A stretch of 64,000 nt of DNA from Allodiplogaster sudhausi (GCA_945643635.1 CALZFC010000033.1:1029001-1093000); one strand, 5' to 3'; shown: positions 47,542 through 61,199, counted from the first letter of the stretch. The notes: generated by a model from the letters alone, not told the origin. Made by a program: numbers and translations.

Positions 47542-47763
47542 GGGGGGGGGGGGAAAGAGCGAGAGCAAAACAGTGAGAGAGCGAAACGCAGAGCATGAAA
47601 GGAAACGAATAAGAAGAAGATGCGAATGGGGTGACGCCGACATGAGTAAATCGCCTTGTTACTCGTTCGAAAAACGGCAGACTCGTCTACGCCCCTTCCA
47701 TTGTCCTTTCCAGGTCTCGAGGCGAAGACTTCCTTCTTCGCACTCATCATAAGAAGAAGAAAG
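46689..47763. other. Intergenic after K2P, with (GA)n tract
   Basis: Contains AT-rich DNA, a short CGGCTTGAAAGAGCCG hairpin near 47083, and a GA run with a G10 tract at 47470-47560. No gene was recognised. Confidence 0.6.
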
Positions 47764-48441
47764 ATGTGGAAGAGGGTTGTGGTGTTCCTGGTTCCCTCTC
47801 TTCTTCTTCTTCCATTCTCCTCCAGCATTCTCTTTGCTACTAAGGTTGTTCCTCGTGAAGGGGACAGTCAGCAGCTCCCGAACCACATTCGCCTTCGAAG
47901 AGGAGAATCAGTGAACGGTTTCTTATTTTATTTTCTCTCTTGCTCGCCCTTTCATTTCCTTTTCAACATCTGTAGAAGCAGCGAGATTTAAAAATATTTG
48001 CAAAGATAAAGTGTAGTGATTGCTGACTTATCTAAGCAGATTTGCACTGCTCCTTCGAAGAACTTCCCTAGATTACAGAATCAAATTGTGTCGTTCCTCT
48101 GTGGAATGTCCCTCTCTCCACAGGCTCAGCTCATTCTCACAATCAGCTTTGTCTTCAACATCTGCCGCACTTTCAAGGTCTAAGGTTTCGAGCTAACAAT
48201 TGACATTTCTCTGGAATAGACAAATTCATCGATTACTTTTAAAAGATGCACACAGTTATCACCATTTCAAATAAGATTGATAATTACGTTATGCATCTTT
48301 TCCGTTTCTGTGTCAATATTATTTGCCTTGATATGAATGTACTGCTATCTTCTTGAGAGCAGAGCCACTGCGAATGTCTTCGTCTTCTCTTCTCTTTTGG
48401 CTGCTTCCCACTGCTTCTTCAAGGAGAATGCCACTGACTGA
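47764..48441 (+). CDS. Tentative three-exon small secreted protein
   Basis: The first exon encodes MWKRVVVFLVPSLLLLPFSS, a textbook signal peptide, followed by a polar stretch ending LRRGES before a GTGAAC donor. A second exon (about 48047-48180) would give ICTAPSKNFPRLQNQIVSF and a further cysteine-containing hydrophobic segment, ending NICRTFK before GTCTAAG. A third exon (about 48361-48441) would give SRATANVFVFSSLLAASHC and a short tail to TGA. All joints are phase 0. No family is recognised. The four cysteines and the small size suggest an exported peptide. It may instead be the 5' end of another gene or chance, since the surrounding 8 kb is otherwise gene-free. Confidence 0.3.
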
Positions 48442-48783
48442 ACAGCAGCTTCAACTATTGTAAATTCAGGCAAATGGACATACTTTATAGGTTACTAATA
48501 GATCAACGAGTTATAAGAGTGCGAGTAGACACTTCGAACATATGCAATTATTTTTGAACACATTGAATATTATTAAAGTTTTTGTTAATAAACATGATTC
48601 ATGCGGAAAGCTGAAAAATCCAGAAAATGTAAAGATTAAGAAAGAGAGAAGGGAAAAAAATGGGAAATGAAAGAAGTAGATAATGGAATAGAAGAGCATC
48701 GCAAGGAAAGGTCGAGAAGAAAATGAGAGAATACGAAGAGCACAAGGGCAAGCTATGTTGTCGCCTCTCTAACTATAAGGTCT

Positions 48784-48850
<67 letters not shown>

Positions 48851-49889
48851 TCTTTTTCACTCTCTCTCTCTATCCCTTTCCCTCTCCCTCTCTGTCTCTA
48901 TCTCCGGAGCAACAAGGAAGTGCTAAGAATCGCCCCGGGGAGCCATGACAATCCGCTCCTCATCAAATGTCTACAAATTCGCTTAAGCCAACAAATGGCC
49001 TCTTCTTGTTGAAATCGGCCTTGCAATTTTTGACATTTCCTTCTTAGAGTTGACGAAAGATTAGAAAAATGACATCATATCAACTTTTCTTCTAATAAAC
49101 AATCATAAATGTATCTGAATTATCTTCCCCAAATACGAAGAGAGAGGGTTGAGTAGGCGGGGGCTCAGTTGGGTGTGCCTGGGTAGTGCCGTGGATGGCC
49201 CCTCCCCCCATGGTGTCCCCAGATGGTGTTCGGAGAGAGTCTCCTTCTTATTTCTTCTCTTTTTTATTGCAAGGAAGCCACGACCATGACTCCTTTCTCC
49301 TCCTGAGAATTCCTATCAGATTCTCTTCCATTCAGTTACTTTCTCTTTCTTTGCTTTGCCTTTCCTCCCCCTGACTGTTTTCGATAACTTCTAACATCTT
49401 TGTTTTCAGTAATCTGATCTGAAAAGTTGGCCCTCTTTTTTGCACTAATGTCAGAACAGTTGAACGCTGAAGGCCGTCCGATGCGAGTGGAAAAACATTC
49501 ATAGAATTCTAAGCTATAGACAGTTAAAATTGCTAATATGTTATGAATTCTATCAGGTTCTTTTATCCCCTTCTCTATTGTTATTGCACCCTTCAAATTA
49601 GATCCTCTAAGAAATCAGCTATTATTGTAAAAAAAAAAAAAGTTATGCTGCCAGCCGTGGTCACGGAATTGAGAATTGCGTCAGGGCAGTCAGAGGAGGA
49701 GCAGAGACTCATCTCTCTTCTATTCCAATTCCCTTTTTTCTTTCCTCCCTGAGTCTACACCTCTTCAAATTTCTATAATAAGCAGTTGATGTCATGGATA
49801 GGAAAGTTGTTCAGCCAGCTACAATTGTATCTTGCTCATTTTACATTACAAGATCACGTTCTCTCTCTCTCTCTCTCTTTGTCTCTCTA

Positions 49890-49925
<36 letters not shown>

Positions 49926-50276
49926 TTTCCACTCTTTCTCCCATTCAACATCATTCATTTCCTCCTCGTGTCCTGTTCTGGCTAATCCTCTTCAATCCCC
50001 TTCAATGATGATTCCTGGTTCATTCTCAACTCGCTCCTCGAGTAATTCGCATCGCTGAGTCCATCTTCAGATCTTCTTTTGGATAAACAGTAAAGCACGA
50101 CATCCCTGCTGTTTTTTTTTTGCTTTTCCAATCTCACTCTGCTTCCCTCACTCTCTTTCTCTTTCTTCTCTCGCCCCTAATTCTATCTCTTTCACTCTAC
50201 CTCTTTTTCCATCCTTCCTGCTCACCCTTCTCTGTCCGTCTCAATCCCTCGCTCTTTCTCATTGTCAGTAAAGTAT

Positions 50277-50316
<40 letters not shown>

Positions 50317-52069
50317 ACAAGCTCATTCATTGAAATTCTTCCCCTTTCCCACACTAAAATCGTACTCGTCATGATTCCTGCAAAACAGGAAAGCGCATGG
50401 CGGGAGACATTTCCATAATTACTACGAACGATGTTGTTGTTCTGGCTGACGGTTTAAAATGCTTGGAAGAAGCAACTCCCTGACTTGCTTTGTTCTCTTT
50501 AGGTGGAGTATTGTTATGCATATTTTTTGTATGTGGATTTATTTATTTTTATATACTTTTTTGCATATGCTTATCTGTCTTATCCATCAAGTTTCTTGAC
50601 TTTGCCTTCTCACTCTTCATGGTTTACGGTAGTGCAAAATGAATGTTATTCCTGGCATTGATCTGTTTTCTTTCCAAGACCTCATAATGTTATTATCCAT
50701 TCGAATATATATTTTCACGTTCCGCTCCGAGTGCCCCTCCGTGTTTCCCCTTCTCCTTTGCTTCTCTTTTCTCAACTCTTCTCATTGGCCTTTGAACAAC
50801 AAATATTCGCCTACTAATCAATTCGCATTTATTTAAGTGTAAATGTCTAAAGCTTACCCGAAGGACTTAAATAAGACTTTACATATCTCTACGATTTAAA
50901 CCGAAGGAACTACTCGTTTGAAAAAAACCTCTCTTGAACACTCTCTTACTCTCATCAATATCGTTGGCAAATTTCTTGCAGGGAAGATTAAAGAGCATAT
51001 ATGAATCCGTTGATCTTTAATCGGAATGCTCCAATCTCTACATGAGTTTGCCTCGAATGGCCGTGTTATTCCATCATTCCATTTCTTGCTCTCTCAAGCA
51101 ATCGCCTTTGTTTGTCGTTGTGCAGCCACCGTGCGCCTCAAGGAAAGGAAAATGTAAATATCTCTTATTTATCTCCATGAATGCGCTTTGCAGAGCTGTA
51201 TAAAAGCGTAAAGTTGTACTTGTCTTTGAGTCTTTCCCCATAGCAGAGGAAGAGCGCGCAGCCGATACTAAGCGGGGTTAGCTGTCCACCAAGGAAATCG
51301 GCCGTAGAGTCGGAGTAAATGTGTCGAGTATTGGAATTGGCATCCCAGTGCAGTCCACTTCTCCAATTTCCTCGATTAAATATATCTCCCGGCTACAACT
51401 CACAATATTTACGCCCTTTTCTATTCTCGTCAACAATTTCCAGCTTCATCGTCCGCCCGCAATTCACACGGCCAAAATGGTAATTTCCCTTGACTTGACT
51501 TATTGTTAGGAAACATTCTGTTTTCCTTCATTGCCAGGCCTTCCTCTCTCTTTTGAGTGAAGAGGCAAACTCAATTATACTCGTAACACCTGAAAGGTCT
51601 CTCTATATAATGTCCAAATGCTCAAAAGATGATATGATGACCAGGTCATTCCGTGTGGAATGTCACTCGCGAACGGCTGGACGTTCTCTCATTTCTTGCC
51701 TTGCTTAAGCTCTCGCTTCGTATTTTCTACTCCACGGCCTTTGGTTTTGTTTCGATTTCTGATTTTTCTTCACACTTCATTTGCTCCTTCTTCTCTGTTC
51801 TTTGTCTTACAATTCGCTTTCGCTGTCTCACTTTATCCATCTATATGTATCTCTCTCTTCTCTCTTGCTCTCTCTCTCTCTCTCTCTTTATCTGTCTCTA
51901 TATCGCTCTGTTTCTCTCATGCCCGCTACTACATATTTCTCTCCCCACTTTCCTTCTTATTCTTTTTCTGCTTTCTTTCCTCCCTGATGACATGTCACAC
52001 CAAGCTTCATCCCCAATTCTCTTCCAAATGGAGAACACTCCAGACATGCTCCCCCACCTTCTCTGTCAC

Positions 52070-52122
<53 letters not shown>

Positions 52123-53518
52123 GCACTGTCTCTGCCTTTCTCTCTTTCTCTCCTCCCCCATTCCATTGTCTCTCTTGTCCTTCTCCCAGACTTATCTCTG
52201 CAGATGTTTCAGTGGCTGCATTGGCTGAGCTCGATCTCATGTGAATCTCCTTTCTGAATCTCGATTGCCACCTTCCTTCTTCTCCTTTTAGTGGCATAGA
52301 CAATCTCTCTTTCCTACTAGGGTATACGCCTTTCTCAGAATAGCCATCCCATGTGGTCACAGGGCAAACCAGCAATTTTTTTCGAACTGAATTTTCTTTA
52401 AATACTGAGCTATAAAAAAAAGATTTTTAATTGCATTTCACCTTTTCCCTGAACTACATAGTGTATGTACATATCTATGTGTATATATTAAAACATATGC
52501 AAAATATACAAAGAAATGAGAATTTCTTGAGATATTTCTTGGTTGACGGAGGGCATTGTGACTGACTCCGTCTTCCGCCTCCCCGACCAGCACAAGTTGT
52601 TGATATTAGCTGACCAATCCGCCGTAATCATATATGCAATGACATTTGTCGGCTTGTCCTGGCCATTCCCCTAACCCCCCCCCCCCCCTCCCTTCCCCCC
52701 GGAAGGCTCTTTCCTTCTTCCTCGTATTGCACCGCCTCGGTTTACTCTTACATCTCTTTTTTTTTGCCCGCGCCAGTCACCTTCCCCCTGGTACTTTGCA
52801 CTCCATTTCATGCTGATATCATTGAGTTTATTACTGAACACTCTGATGGCGAAATATGTTTGATACAGAAGGAAATCTTGAGAGATAAAGAGAGCAGTGA
52901 ACAGAACAGGACAGCAGAGGACGAGAGTAGCAAGGACAGATTTCAATAGCTACCAGCTATGCCTTTCCGGGCTGCCGTTCTCTTTCTCTTCTCTTTCTCA
53001 TTCTTCTCCCTTCTTCTCTAAACTGCCTTTCCTTTTCTCTTCGCTCCAATTGGAGTCTCAATCTGAGCTCTCTTCTTGTCATCTATTCACTAATCTTTCT
53101 CTCCCCCCCCCTCCTAATATATTTGTCACCTCTGCTTCTTCCATTCGCATTTCCACTTTCGGCAGGCGAATTCGCGTACGGAAAAGGCAAAGCTCTCTCC
53201 GACCCTCGCCTACTCACTCATCTTTTCTACACTCCCTCACTCACTCTTCATCTTCTCTAGTTCGCTCTCTCTCTATCTAGTATATCTCTTGTTTTTTGTT
53301 TCTTTCCCTTCTCTAGTTCACTCTTTTTCTCTCTTCCCCTTTCCATCTCAATCCTCATTTGTTGCACAATTTTCATCAACTGCGTACTTTGTGAACGCTT
53401 TCCTTGACTGACCTTCCACCGCCTCCAGTCAAGTATTAGTGGCCGTGTACTTTAGCTTTTTCAACTCTGCATGCTCCTCTCCCATTAGCTTTCACCCCAT
53501 TCTCTCTTCTCTCTCATA

Positions 53519-53557
<39 letters not shown>

Positions 53558-54872
53558 CTTCATACTCTCTCCCCTTCTCTCTCTCCTCTCTTCTCTTCTA
53601 GCCGTCATCATCCCTCATTCCTTCCCCTTGCCCCGCACTGCCACACCGAGCACCGCTCATTTGTTTCTCTCATGTTTTCCTCGAATCCATTCGTTCAGGC
53701 ACCGCTCTCTCTCGTCTCGGCTTCACCCTTTTTTTATTATTTTCTCTTCTCCGTCTCCACCTCCCTCTCTCTCCACCCTCCCTCTCTCTTCTCCTTCCCT
53801 CTTTCCACTCTCTCTCTCTATTCTCCCTCCCTCTCTCCACCTTTTCTCTCTCCACCCTCCCTCTCTCTCTTCATTCCCTAATCTCTCTCTTTGAGATGGT
53901 TCCGCTTGTTGTGGTGCCCCATTAACGCTCTGATGTCTCCGTTGCCCACCGTGCAACGTGGGGCGAAGATGGATTTTCGGTTGTTTTGCTTACTCCTCCT
54001 CTGGCATGCCTGGAGTAGTCGTTTTCTGCTGCTTCTGAGCTCTGGCAGACGTCTCTGAATGACCCTTGCGCCTCCCTTTTCCCGCCTTCTCTCTCACTAT
54101 CTGCCATAACAAAAGGTCTCCCCGGTCAATTGGTAGAACTCTGATCCGAAGGCGACCCGAAGCAGTAAACGACATAATTATGCAGAACAGGGCGAAAGGA
54201 ATAATTATACTTCTTAAGAAGCACTATGTATGTATTTATGTGCATATTTTTTTCTTTTTGAGCACATGTTAATTTATAAGCTTACCATTATCCATCAGCA
54301 CTACTTTTCGGGAGATGTATGTAGTGCGTTATTTGGTGTATTCTCAGGACATCAAGTAGTATTAGACAGACAAGGAAAGACGAGGAAGAGTGTAAGGAGA
54401 AAAGAGAGAATGTGAGAATGACGATTAAAGGAGGAAATGGACTGGACAGAGGAAAACGGAAAGAGATCTTTGTAGAACAGAAAAAATGCCAAGAAGAAGC
54501 AGTTTGAAATGAAGGAAAACAAGCACTGCCCTGAAGGTGGAAGTGACACTCTGCTTATAGTCATTGAACTTTCTTCTCTCCTCTTCCCACCCTCTCCCTT
54601 ACTCTCTCTCCCTCTCTCTTCTTTCTCTCACACTCTCTCTCACTCTCTTTCTCTTCTCTCTCTCACTCCCAAATATGCACATATTTCCTGCATGTTACAA
54701 TACTTGATGGGTTGGTTTGAAACCAGCGATTTTTTACTTGCCTGTGTGCCCAAGCTGCCGTTCTGCATGTTCTTTCTATATTTATTCAGGGTTTTTTTGC
54801 AAATCAGCCCCGACAAGGGAGGGGCGACGTCTTCGCCAGCCGCTGAAGGACGTGTTTCTCTCCTCAGGCACC
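48442..54872. other. Long gene-poor CT-rich spacer
   Basis: About 6.4 kb with many (CT)n runs (48780-48900, 49860-49925, 50275-50315, 52070-52130, 53520-53560), a C13 run near 52674 and generally pyrimidine-rich text. A TATAAAAG lies at 51199-51206. No protein-coding exon could be supported. The long open frames here are low-complexity Leu/Ser translations of CT repeats. Confidence 0.6.
51199..51206 (+). promoter_or_regulatory. Orphan TATA box with downstream hairpin
   Basis: TATAAAAG with no coding exon found downstream. About 60-100 bp later, GCCGAT at about 51260 can pair with ATCGGC at about 51296. This could mark a small RNA or a distant 5' exon. Confidence 0.25.
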
Positions 54873-56069
54873 ATGGAAATGGCCGAAGTGACAGCTCTGT
54901 TCTCTCTCCTTCTTTTCTTCTTCTGTCTTCACTGGTCAGTTCTGAGCGTCGCCTCAGGCATATAAATAGAGAGAATGATGGATTCTCGAGTGAGAATGTT
55001 CGCTACTCTTCTAGCAGTTGCCTAGCACGCCAAGTTGTATGGCGGAAGGCAATAAAGGATAGTGATGAGGTTCGAAATGTGGATGAAAATAGAACATCTG
55101 AGTGATAGAAGAAAAGATCGTGTGCCACTATTCTAACTCGATCCATTGGATTTTCATAGACAATCGTTAAAAGGGGAGAACTAGAGACAACTAATTCATA
55201 CCGCTTATGAAATATATACATGTACATACATCCTTGCAATATCTGAAAGCAAATCGAATTGTAGCGTCGGCAGTGAGGTGGCTGGCTCTCATCCAATCTA
55301 TGCTCTCCTGGAGAAGAAACCAATGCCTCCGGGAAAACCTCTTCAAGTGTACTTTGGAGTCTACGTGGAATCGCTGGGCAACTTTCGCTCCACTGAAATG
55401 GTTTCCTTCTCTTCCATCAATTATGAATGCCTGCAATGAAATGAACAGCTCCTTAACGAGTGAGTGAGCTTGCAGACATTCGACATGGACATGTACATCT
55501 ACTTGAGTTGGCAGGACTCTACTCTACGACACAACAAGACTGACTACGTACTCATTAATGGTAAGACGAAGGGAAGACAGAGAGATAGAGAGAGAGAAGG
55601 CGAGAGAAATGAGAGAGAGAGAAGGCGAGAGAAATGAGAGAGAGAGAGAGAAGGCGAGAGAAATGAGAGAGAGAGAAGGCGAGAGAAATGAGAGAGAGAG
55701 AGAAGGCGAGAGAAATGAGAGAGAGAAGATAAGAGAAATGAGAGAGAGAGAGAGAAAGAGAGAGAGATAGAGAGAGAGAGAGAAGGCGAGAGAAATGAGA
55801 GAGAGAGAAGAAAAGAGAAATGAGAGAGAGATGACGAGAGAAATAAGAGGGAAAGAGCGAGAGAGGGAGAGAAGACGAGAGAAATGAGAGCGAGAGAGAG
55901 AGAGGGAGGCGCAAATGTCTGCCGATCTGTAATGGTGGGTGCAAACTTCTCAAAGGCCGGCAGGCCTAAATGAAATGGGCTTAGAAAAAGAAGGGAGTGG
56001 GCATGCAGCCTTGGAGACTGGCACAATTTCCGAAGAGTGGGAAGTGGTAAAGAAGTGAGGGAGAGAGAG

Positions 56070-56125
<56 letters not shown>

Positions 56126-58833
56126 TTAAAGAGAAAAGCTTGCATAGAGAGAAGGCCGGTTTAATCAAATAAAGAACTCTCCTGAGTTTATCCTTTAATT
56201 TAATTATGCTTTAAATTAGAAACACTGCTTATATGTATGTAGGATCGATAGAACTAGTATGTATGTTCACACGTTCCTATGTTTTCGGGATTTTTAGAAA
56301 CTGAAGCTTTCTAATGCTTAAATATGTATGTATGTGCAAACAGTTGAATTGTACTATTCTTACTACTGAATAGACAAAATAGACAATTATCTTACTGAAT
56401 AGACAAAGACGTGCTGGACGAGATGTGGTTGCCCGGCTTGTACTTCGCGAATGCAAGGACGGCGTACTTCCACGAGGTCACCGTCCACAACTTCAACATG
56501 TTCATCGACCGGGAGGGCACCGTTGCCTATGGAACCAGGCCAGTCATCCCTTGGCTTGACCTTTGACTGTGTACGGTTGGTTTGCAAATGGAAAACTTCA
56601 AAAATGTTTTATTGTATTAATAGGCAGTAGGAGAAATGTTATGGAAGAAGTAACCTGCTGAATTTATCGTTTATATTACACTTCTTTTAAAATCAGAGAC
56701 CGCGCTCATCGTGATGTAACTCTTTCCTAATTCAATTTTAGGGTAACTCTGAACGTCGCTTGCAATCTCTTTCTTCAAGATTATCCTCTGGATCGTCAGG
56801 CGTGTGCCATCAAAATTTTAAGCTGTCAGGAAATGTTTACTAATATATTTTACTCTTCAAAACAAGAATTTTAGTTATTCCAGTGCGGAAAATATTTCCA
56901 ACGTAATTATTAAAGTAGCTTGCAGATGCACACGTGAAAGAGGAAATGAATGTGACGTGGTTCTCGGAGGGGGCCATCCGCTACAACCCTCAGATCAATC
57001 TGCCGGAATTCCATATCATGTCACTGAATCACGAGTATTGTGACGGCGTGTTCCACTACACAATCACACACAATTCGTCAAGAATTGGCTAGATTATTAT
57101 TTTTTTCATATTCTCAAATGTCAACCTGAAAAAGATATACACAACTTAAGAACTAACAAGAACAAACTTTCTAAGAATTGTATTCGAATAAAAAAAATTG
57201 AAATTGAAAACTGAAGAATGCAGGCGATTTCTCTTGTTTGATGGGCGTTCTTCGCCTGCAAAGAGCCATTGGCTTCCATCTCGTGCAGGTTCACTTTTCA
57301 TTCCCTCTCTTCATTAGAAGCCACTTCAATCCCTGCAGAGCTACATCCCGACGGGGCTCATCGTAGCCATCTCGTGGGTGTCTTTCTGGATCGACCGTAG
57401 AGCCGTGCCTGCCCGGGTCAGCCTCTCCTTCACCACCCTCCTCACTCTCTCAACGCAGGTCCAGTACAAGTTATTCCTGCACTTTCGGGCTGAAGGCTTT
57501 TGCATAAAGTACAGAATGGGACTACTGATTGTTCCTTTCAGGGAAACGGGATTCGCTATGCGTTGCCGCCCGTGTCCTATGCCAAGGCAATTGATTACTT
57601 TTATGGAGGTCGACCATTTTGTAGCTCTCAAATACACTCACAGTTTATTAAAGACTTTCACTTCTCTTTGAGAAAGGAGTCACAAAAATAAATCAAGTGG
57701 CGAAAGCTTTCGGTTTCCATATTTTGTCATAGATTATTCATTTTTAATATGGTGTCTGCTTTCCAATGGGAAGAAGATAACTCTTTTGAAATGTCTACTT
57801 TCAGTGTGTATGCTGTTCATTTTCGGAGTTCTCTTGGAATTTGCCCTGGTGAATTCGTTCATGAGAAGGGCGAACAAGTACTCTCACCTGGCGGAGAAGT
57901 TGCACAGCAACGGATTCAGCAGCTACTGTCAGCACTCTTATTCCATTCATTCCATCCTAACTCTCTAGCGATGTGCATACTATCGAGCAATTCGGCACTT
58001 AATATTACAAGCTAAAAATTTATGTTAAACTGTCGTAATATTAAATACTAAAACAATCGCGAGGGAGCTCTAGGCGGTGGCGAGTTCGACTCGGACCTGG
58101 AGGACGGGAAGCCGGGAGGGGGGCCGTATTATGGACATGTAAAGAAGAGCAGCGCCCATCTCATGTACGAAGCTCTCCGCTACTCTCGCAAGGCCCTCGC
58201 TGTAGATCAACTCGCGAGGCTGCTCTTTCCATGTCAGCCAACTCATTCATTTTATTTCTCCTTTTGAGTCTTCTCTGCTTCAATATCTTTACATGGATAA
58301 AATTGGAATTCCGTATTTTCTTAATCAATGTTTTTTTTTCTTTGGCAATTGCACAAAAACTGTGAGACTTAGTTCTACAAAGTACAAAAACAAAATTTTA
58401 GTGAGGAAATAACTGGTGTTTGACTTCTTGAGCAATTCTCGTTTCTTCGTCCTTAATCCTGCCCTTTCCATCCGGAATCGCCCACTTCCCATCTCTGCTC
58501 CTCACTTTTCTCTTCTTCTCTCCTCTCCAACATAATCTTCACAGTGCTGATCTTTTAGGTCCTCGGGAATTTGACGCCATTGGAACCTAATATTCATGCC
58601 CATGACGCTGCCTTTTTAAGAGCAAAACCCTTGCAATATGAGAAGTCGCCCGACGAAGAGATTCCGGAGAGTTCTAAAAGGAGTGAAGGAGAAGAGGAGG
58701 GCGAAGAAAAGAAAGAAGAGAAAGAGAGAAAGAGAGCAATGACAAATGGTTCATTTCAGTGACGTTTGCTCTGTTCAACAGCGTGTATTGGATCTACTAC
58801 TTGAATCGACCGGAGGAAGAGTCTCCCTTGTAA
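54873..58833 (+). CDS. Cys-loop ligand-gated anion channel subunit (GluCl/glycine-receptor-like)
   Basis: Pentameric neurotransmitter-gated chloride channel subunit. It starts [20 protein letters not shown] (signal peptide, good CACCATGG context), then joins at about 55275 to [20 protein letters not shown] and [20 protein letters not shown]. The extracellular domain continues [18 protein letters not shown], then the Cys-loop [15 protein letters not shown] with exactly 13 residues between cysteines, and [18 protein letters not shown]1 is [19 protein letters not shown]2 begins [19 protein letters not shown], where the PAR before M2 marks anion selectivity. M3 includes [19 protein letters not shown]. 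An M3-M4 loop with [16 protein letters not shown] leads to M4 [11 protein letters not shown] and TAA at 58831. Ligand not predictable. The splice in loop C near 57088 is unclear. Confidence 0.92.
55575..55910 (+). repeat. GA minisatellite in receptor intron
   Basis: Repeated GAAGGCGAGAGAAATGAGAG units of about 24-32 bp, at least eight copies with variable (GA)n spacers, inside the intron after the YVLIN exon. Confidence 0.9.
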
Positions 58834-59190
58834 TCTTTGGTTACTGATTATCAAAATTTAATCGCCCAATTTGTTTTGAAAAAAAAATTTTTTTTTTGCT
58901 AAGTGGAAAAGTTTTTTTGAAATTTGCATATGTGAAGAATATGAATTACGAGTGTTCGTCAATTAGTTGTGCCAAAATAAAAAAGGGTCTAAGCAAACTT
59001 TTATCTCATTCTTCGATCTCGTTTTTCTGTATTTACCGCATATTTTATAATGGCTGCGTGGTATATTTTTTTTTACACTTTTGTTGTGCAGATTGGATTT
59101 CACATCAAATATCCTCACTCATGATTGTTTTTCTTCCTTAACCTTAGACAAAGTTATTTTTTAAGCCATTGCTAGAACATTTTTAAGCCA

Positions 59191-59234
59191 TTTTAATAAT
59201 GCAATATACTTGTATTAATATTGCATTATTAAAA
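59191..59234. repeat. Perfect 17-bp inverted repeat
   Basis: TTTTAATAATGCAATAT at 59191-59207 and its exact reverse complement at 59218-59234, separated by 10 nt. AT-rich, downstream of the receptor gene. Confidence 0.9.
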
Positions 59235-59904
59235 TTGAAGCTCTGTGATTCATCCGAGTAGATAAAATTATGGATAGTGTGGCTATTTTAAATGAGTAAA
59301 AATTCTCATCTTTATTTAATTTATGAACCTCCTTTAAATAATAATAATAATAGGATTACTCTCTTTGCATCAATAGAATGTAAGGCACGCAGCAAAAGGA
59401 ATGGAGATCAAAGAAGGCAGTGTTGTGAGTGATGCTTGAGGTACCAAAGAAAAGCTGCTCATTCCAAGAACAACTTTGTCGTATTTCCATGATCTCTGAG
59501 CATTTTCACCTGCATGCCATTTATTATTCTTCTGGATCTCAACATCTCACTCTTTTCATCCTGTCTACTTAACATCCTACCTTCTCTCCCTCTCTCTCCC
59601 TCTCTCTCTCCCTCTCTCACTCTCTCTGTCTCTCCCGATCTCTTACTCACACTCCCTTGCCTTCACCATTTGTTTCCAGTCCATTTAAAGTGCGCGTGTT
59701 TTAAGCAATAAGTGACGCGATGAGGAAGTGTGGCTTCCTTCTGTTTCTCGCTTCCTCGTTCCAGAGAACTCTTCCGGTTTCCGCCTTCTTCTCTCCACGT
59801 ACAAGATCGTGTTCATAACTTCACTGTCCATTGATTGTCATGGATGTTCATCCGATCCTCATTTCAAAGATGAAGAGGGAACCACTGGGATGTAGTAAGA
59901 GAGC

Positions 59905-59938
<34 letters not shown>

Positions 59939-59960
59939 AAGAGAGAGAGAAAGAGAGAGC

Positions 59961-60007
<47 letters not shown>

Positions 60008-60301
60008 GGAAGGAAGTAGAAAGATGCTGAGAGCGAAACTTATGAAATCGCGGATAATGAGTGTGGTAGTAATGTTTTAGACCGGGAAAGAGAGGGGATG
60101 AGTTCCACCAGAATTGCTTGATGCCTGAAGTAAAGGGCATTTCCTGACGAAGAGTAGACAACAGGGTCTTGTCGCCAAGGGCAGCACTGGAGAGAGAAGA
60201 AAAAGAAATAAAGGGAATGCGAGGGGAAGACAGAAAGACAGACGAGGGAAAAAGGGGAAGAGAGAATGCGAGAGAGAGAGAGAGCGATAGAGAGAGAGAG
60301 C

Positions 60302-60339
<38 letters not shown>

Positions 60340-61199
60340 CATACATATGATCGTGTGGTGCTCTTGCTTACCATTAGAGTGGGGACTCATGAAGGCTGGC
60401 TCACGCCTTTAGCTTCCGTTTCATATGAGTGTGCTCTCTCCGTTCCTCTTCCTTATTCTCTTTCTCTCTCAACATTCAAATATGACTTTCTCCCATAAAC
60501 GAATGCATGAATCAGATGCCTGAGGGCGTCACTGTCCCTTTCCAACTCCGTCTTGCAACTCTCTGTCTCAAACTCTCTTTCTTTCTCTCCACTCTCTCTT
60601 ATCTATCTCTTCTTTTCTCTCTATCAATCTCTTTATCTCTTCTTCTGCTAAAGAGCAGCCGCGAGATCTTGCGCAGGGTGAGTGATGTTGTAGTAAAAAG
60701 ATGACTGCTACGAAAGACGAGAGCAGTCTTCGGCTCAATTTTACTCTGCCACTTTTTTCCCCTCGTTCTATCTTCCTCTCTCTCCCTCTCGATTTCTCTT
60801 CAGCCCTTTGTTCCTCCAATCACTCTATCACATATGTATATACATACATATGTATGCGCATGCATGGATATGCATCCCGCTTCATTCTCGCCTTTCTTAA
60901 CTTGTTCGCACCAGTTATTTCAATTCTGCATTTTCTTATGCTCCTGTTTTTCGTTATCTTACTTACATACAAATCCCTATGTATTTTTTATTAAGGCGTA
61001 TCTTTTGAATAAAAGAAGTTTCGTTATGACAATAAATTATGTTAAATTCAAAATATGAGTGGATTGAAAATTAAAAGAGAAATGTTTCCCCTGATCACGA
61101 AGGAGCCTTTGCACCTTCTGAATTATTAGCGACAATGCACACATCCATGCACCATTCGTAGATAGATGGCTTCCATAAGAGATGTGTTGGGAGGAATGA

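Noticed and set aside
48920..49060. GGCCTTGCAATTTTTGACA resembling the U4 Sm-site region
   Set aside because: The upstream 130 bp shows no U4, U5 or other snRNA 5' features. Treated as chance.
51650..52244. Two overlapping ~190-codon plus-strand frames
   Set aside because: Ser/Leu/Phe-rich translations of pyrimidine-rich DNA with no family resemblance or splice support.
54100..54170. GGTCAATTGGTAGAACTCTGATCCGAAGG, tRNA-like text
   Set aside because: Lacks a B box and a closing acceptor stem.
55559..56026. Long minus-strand frames through the GA minisatellite
   Set aside because: Low-complexity repeat translation inside the Cys-loop receptor intron.
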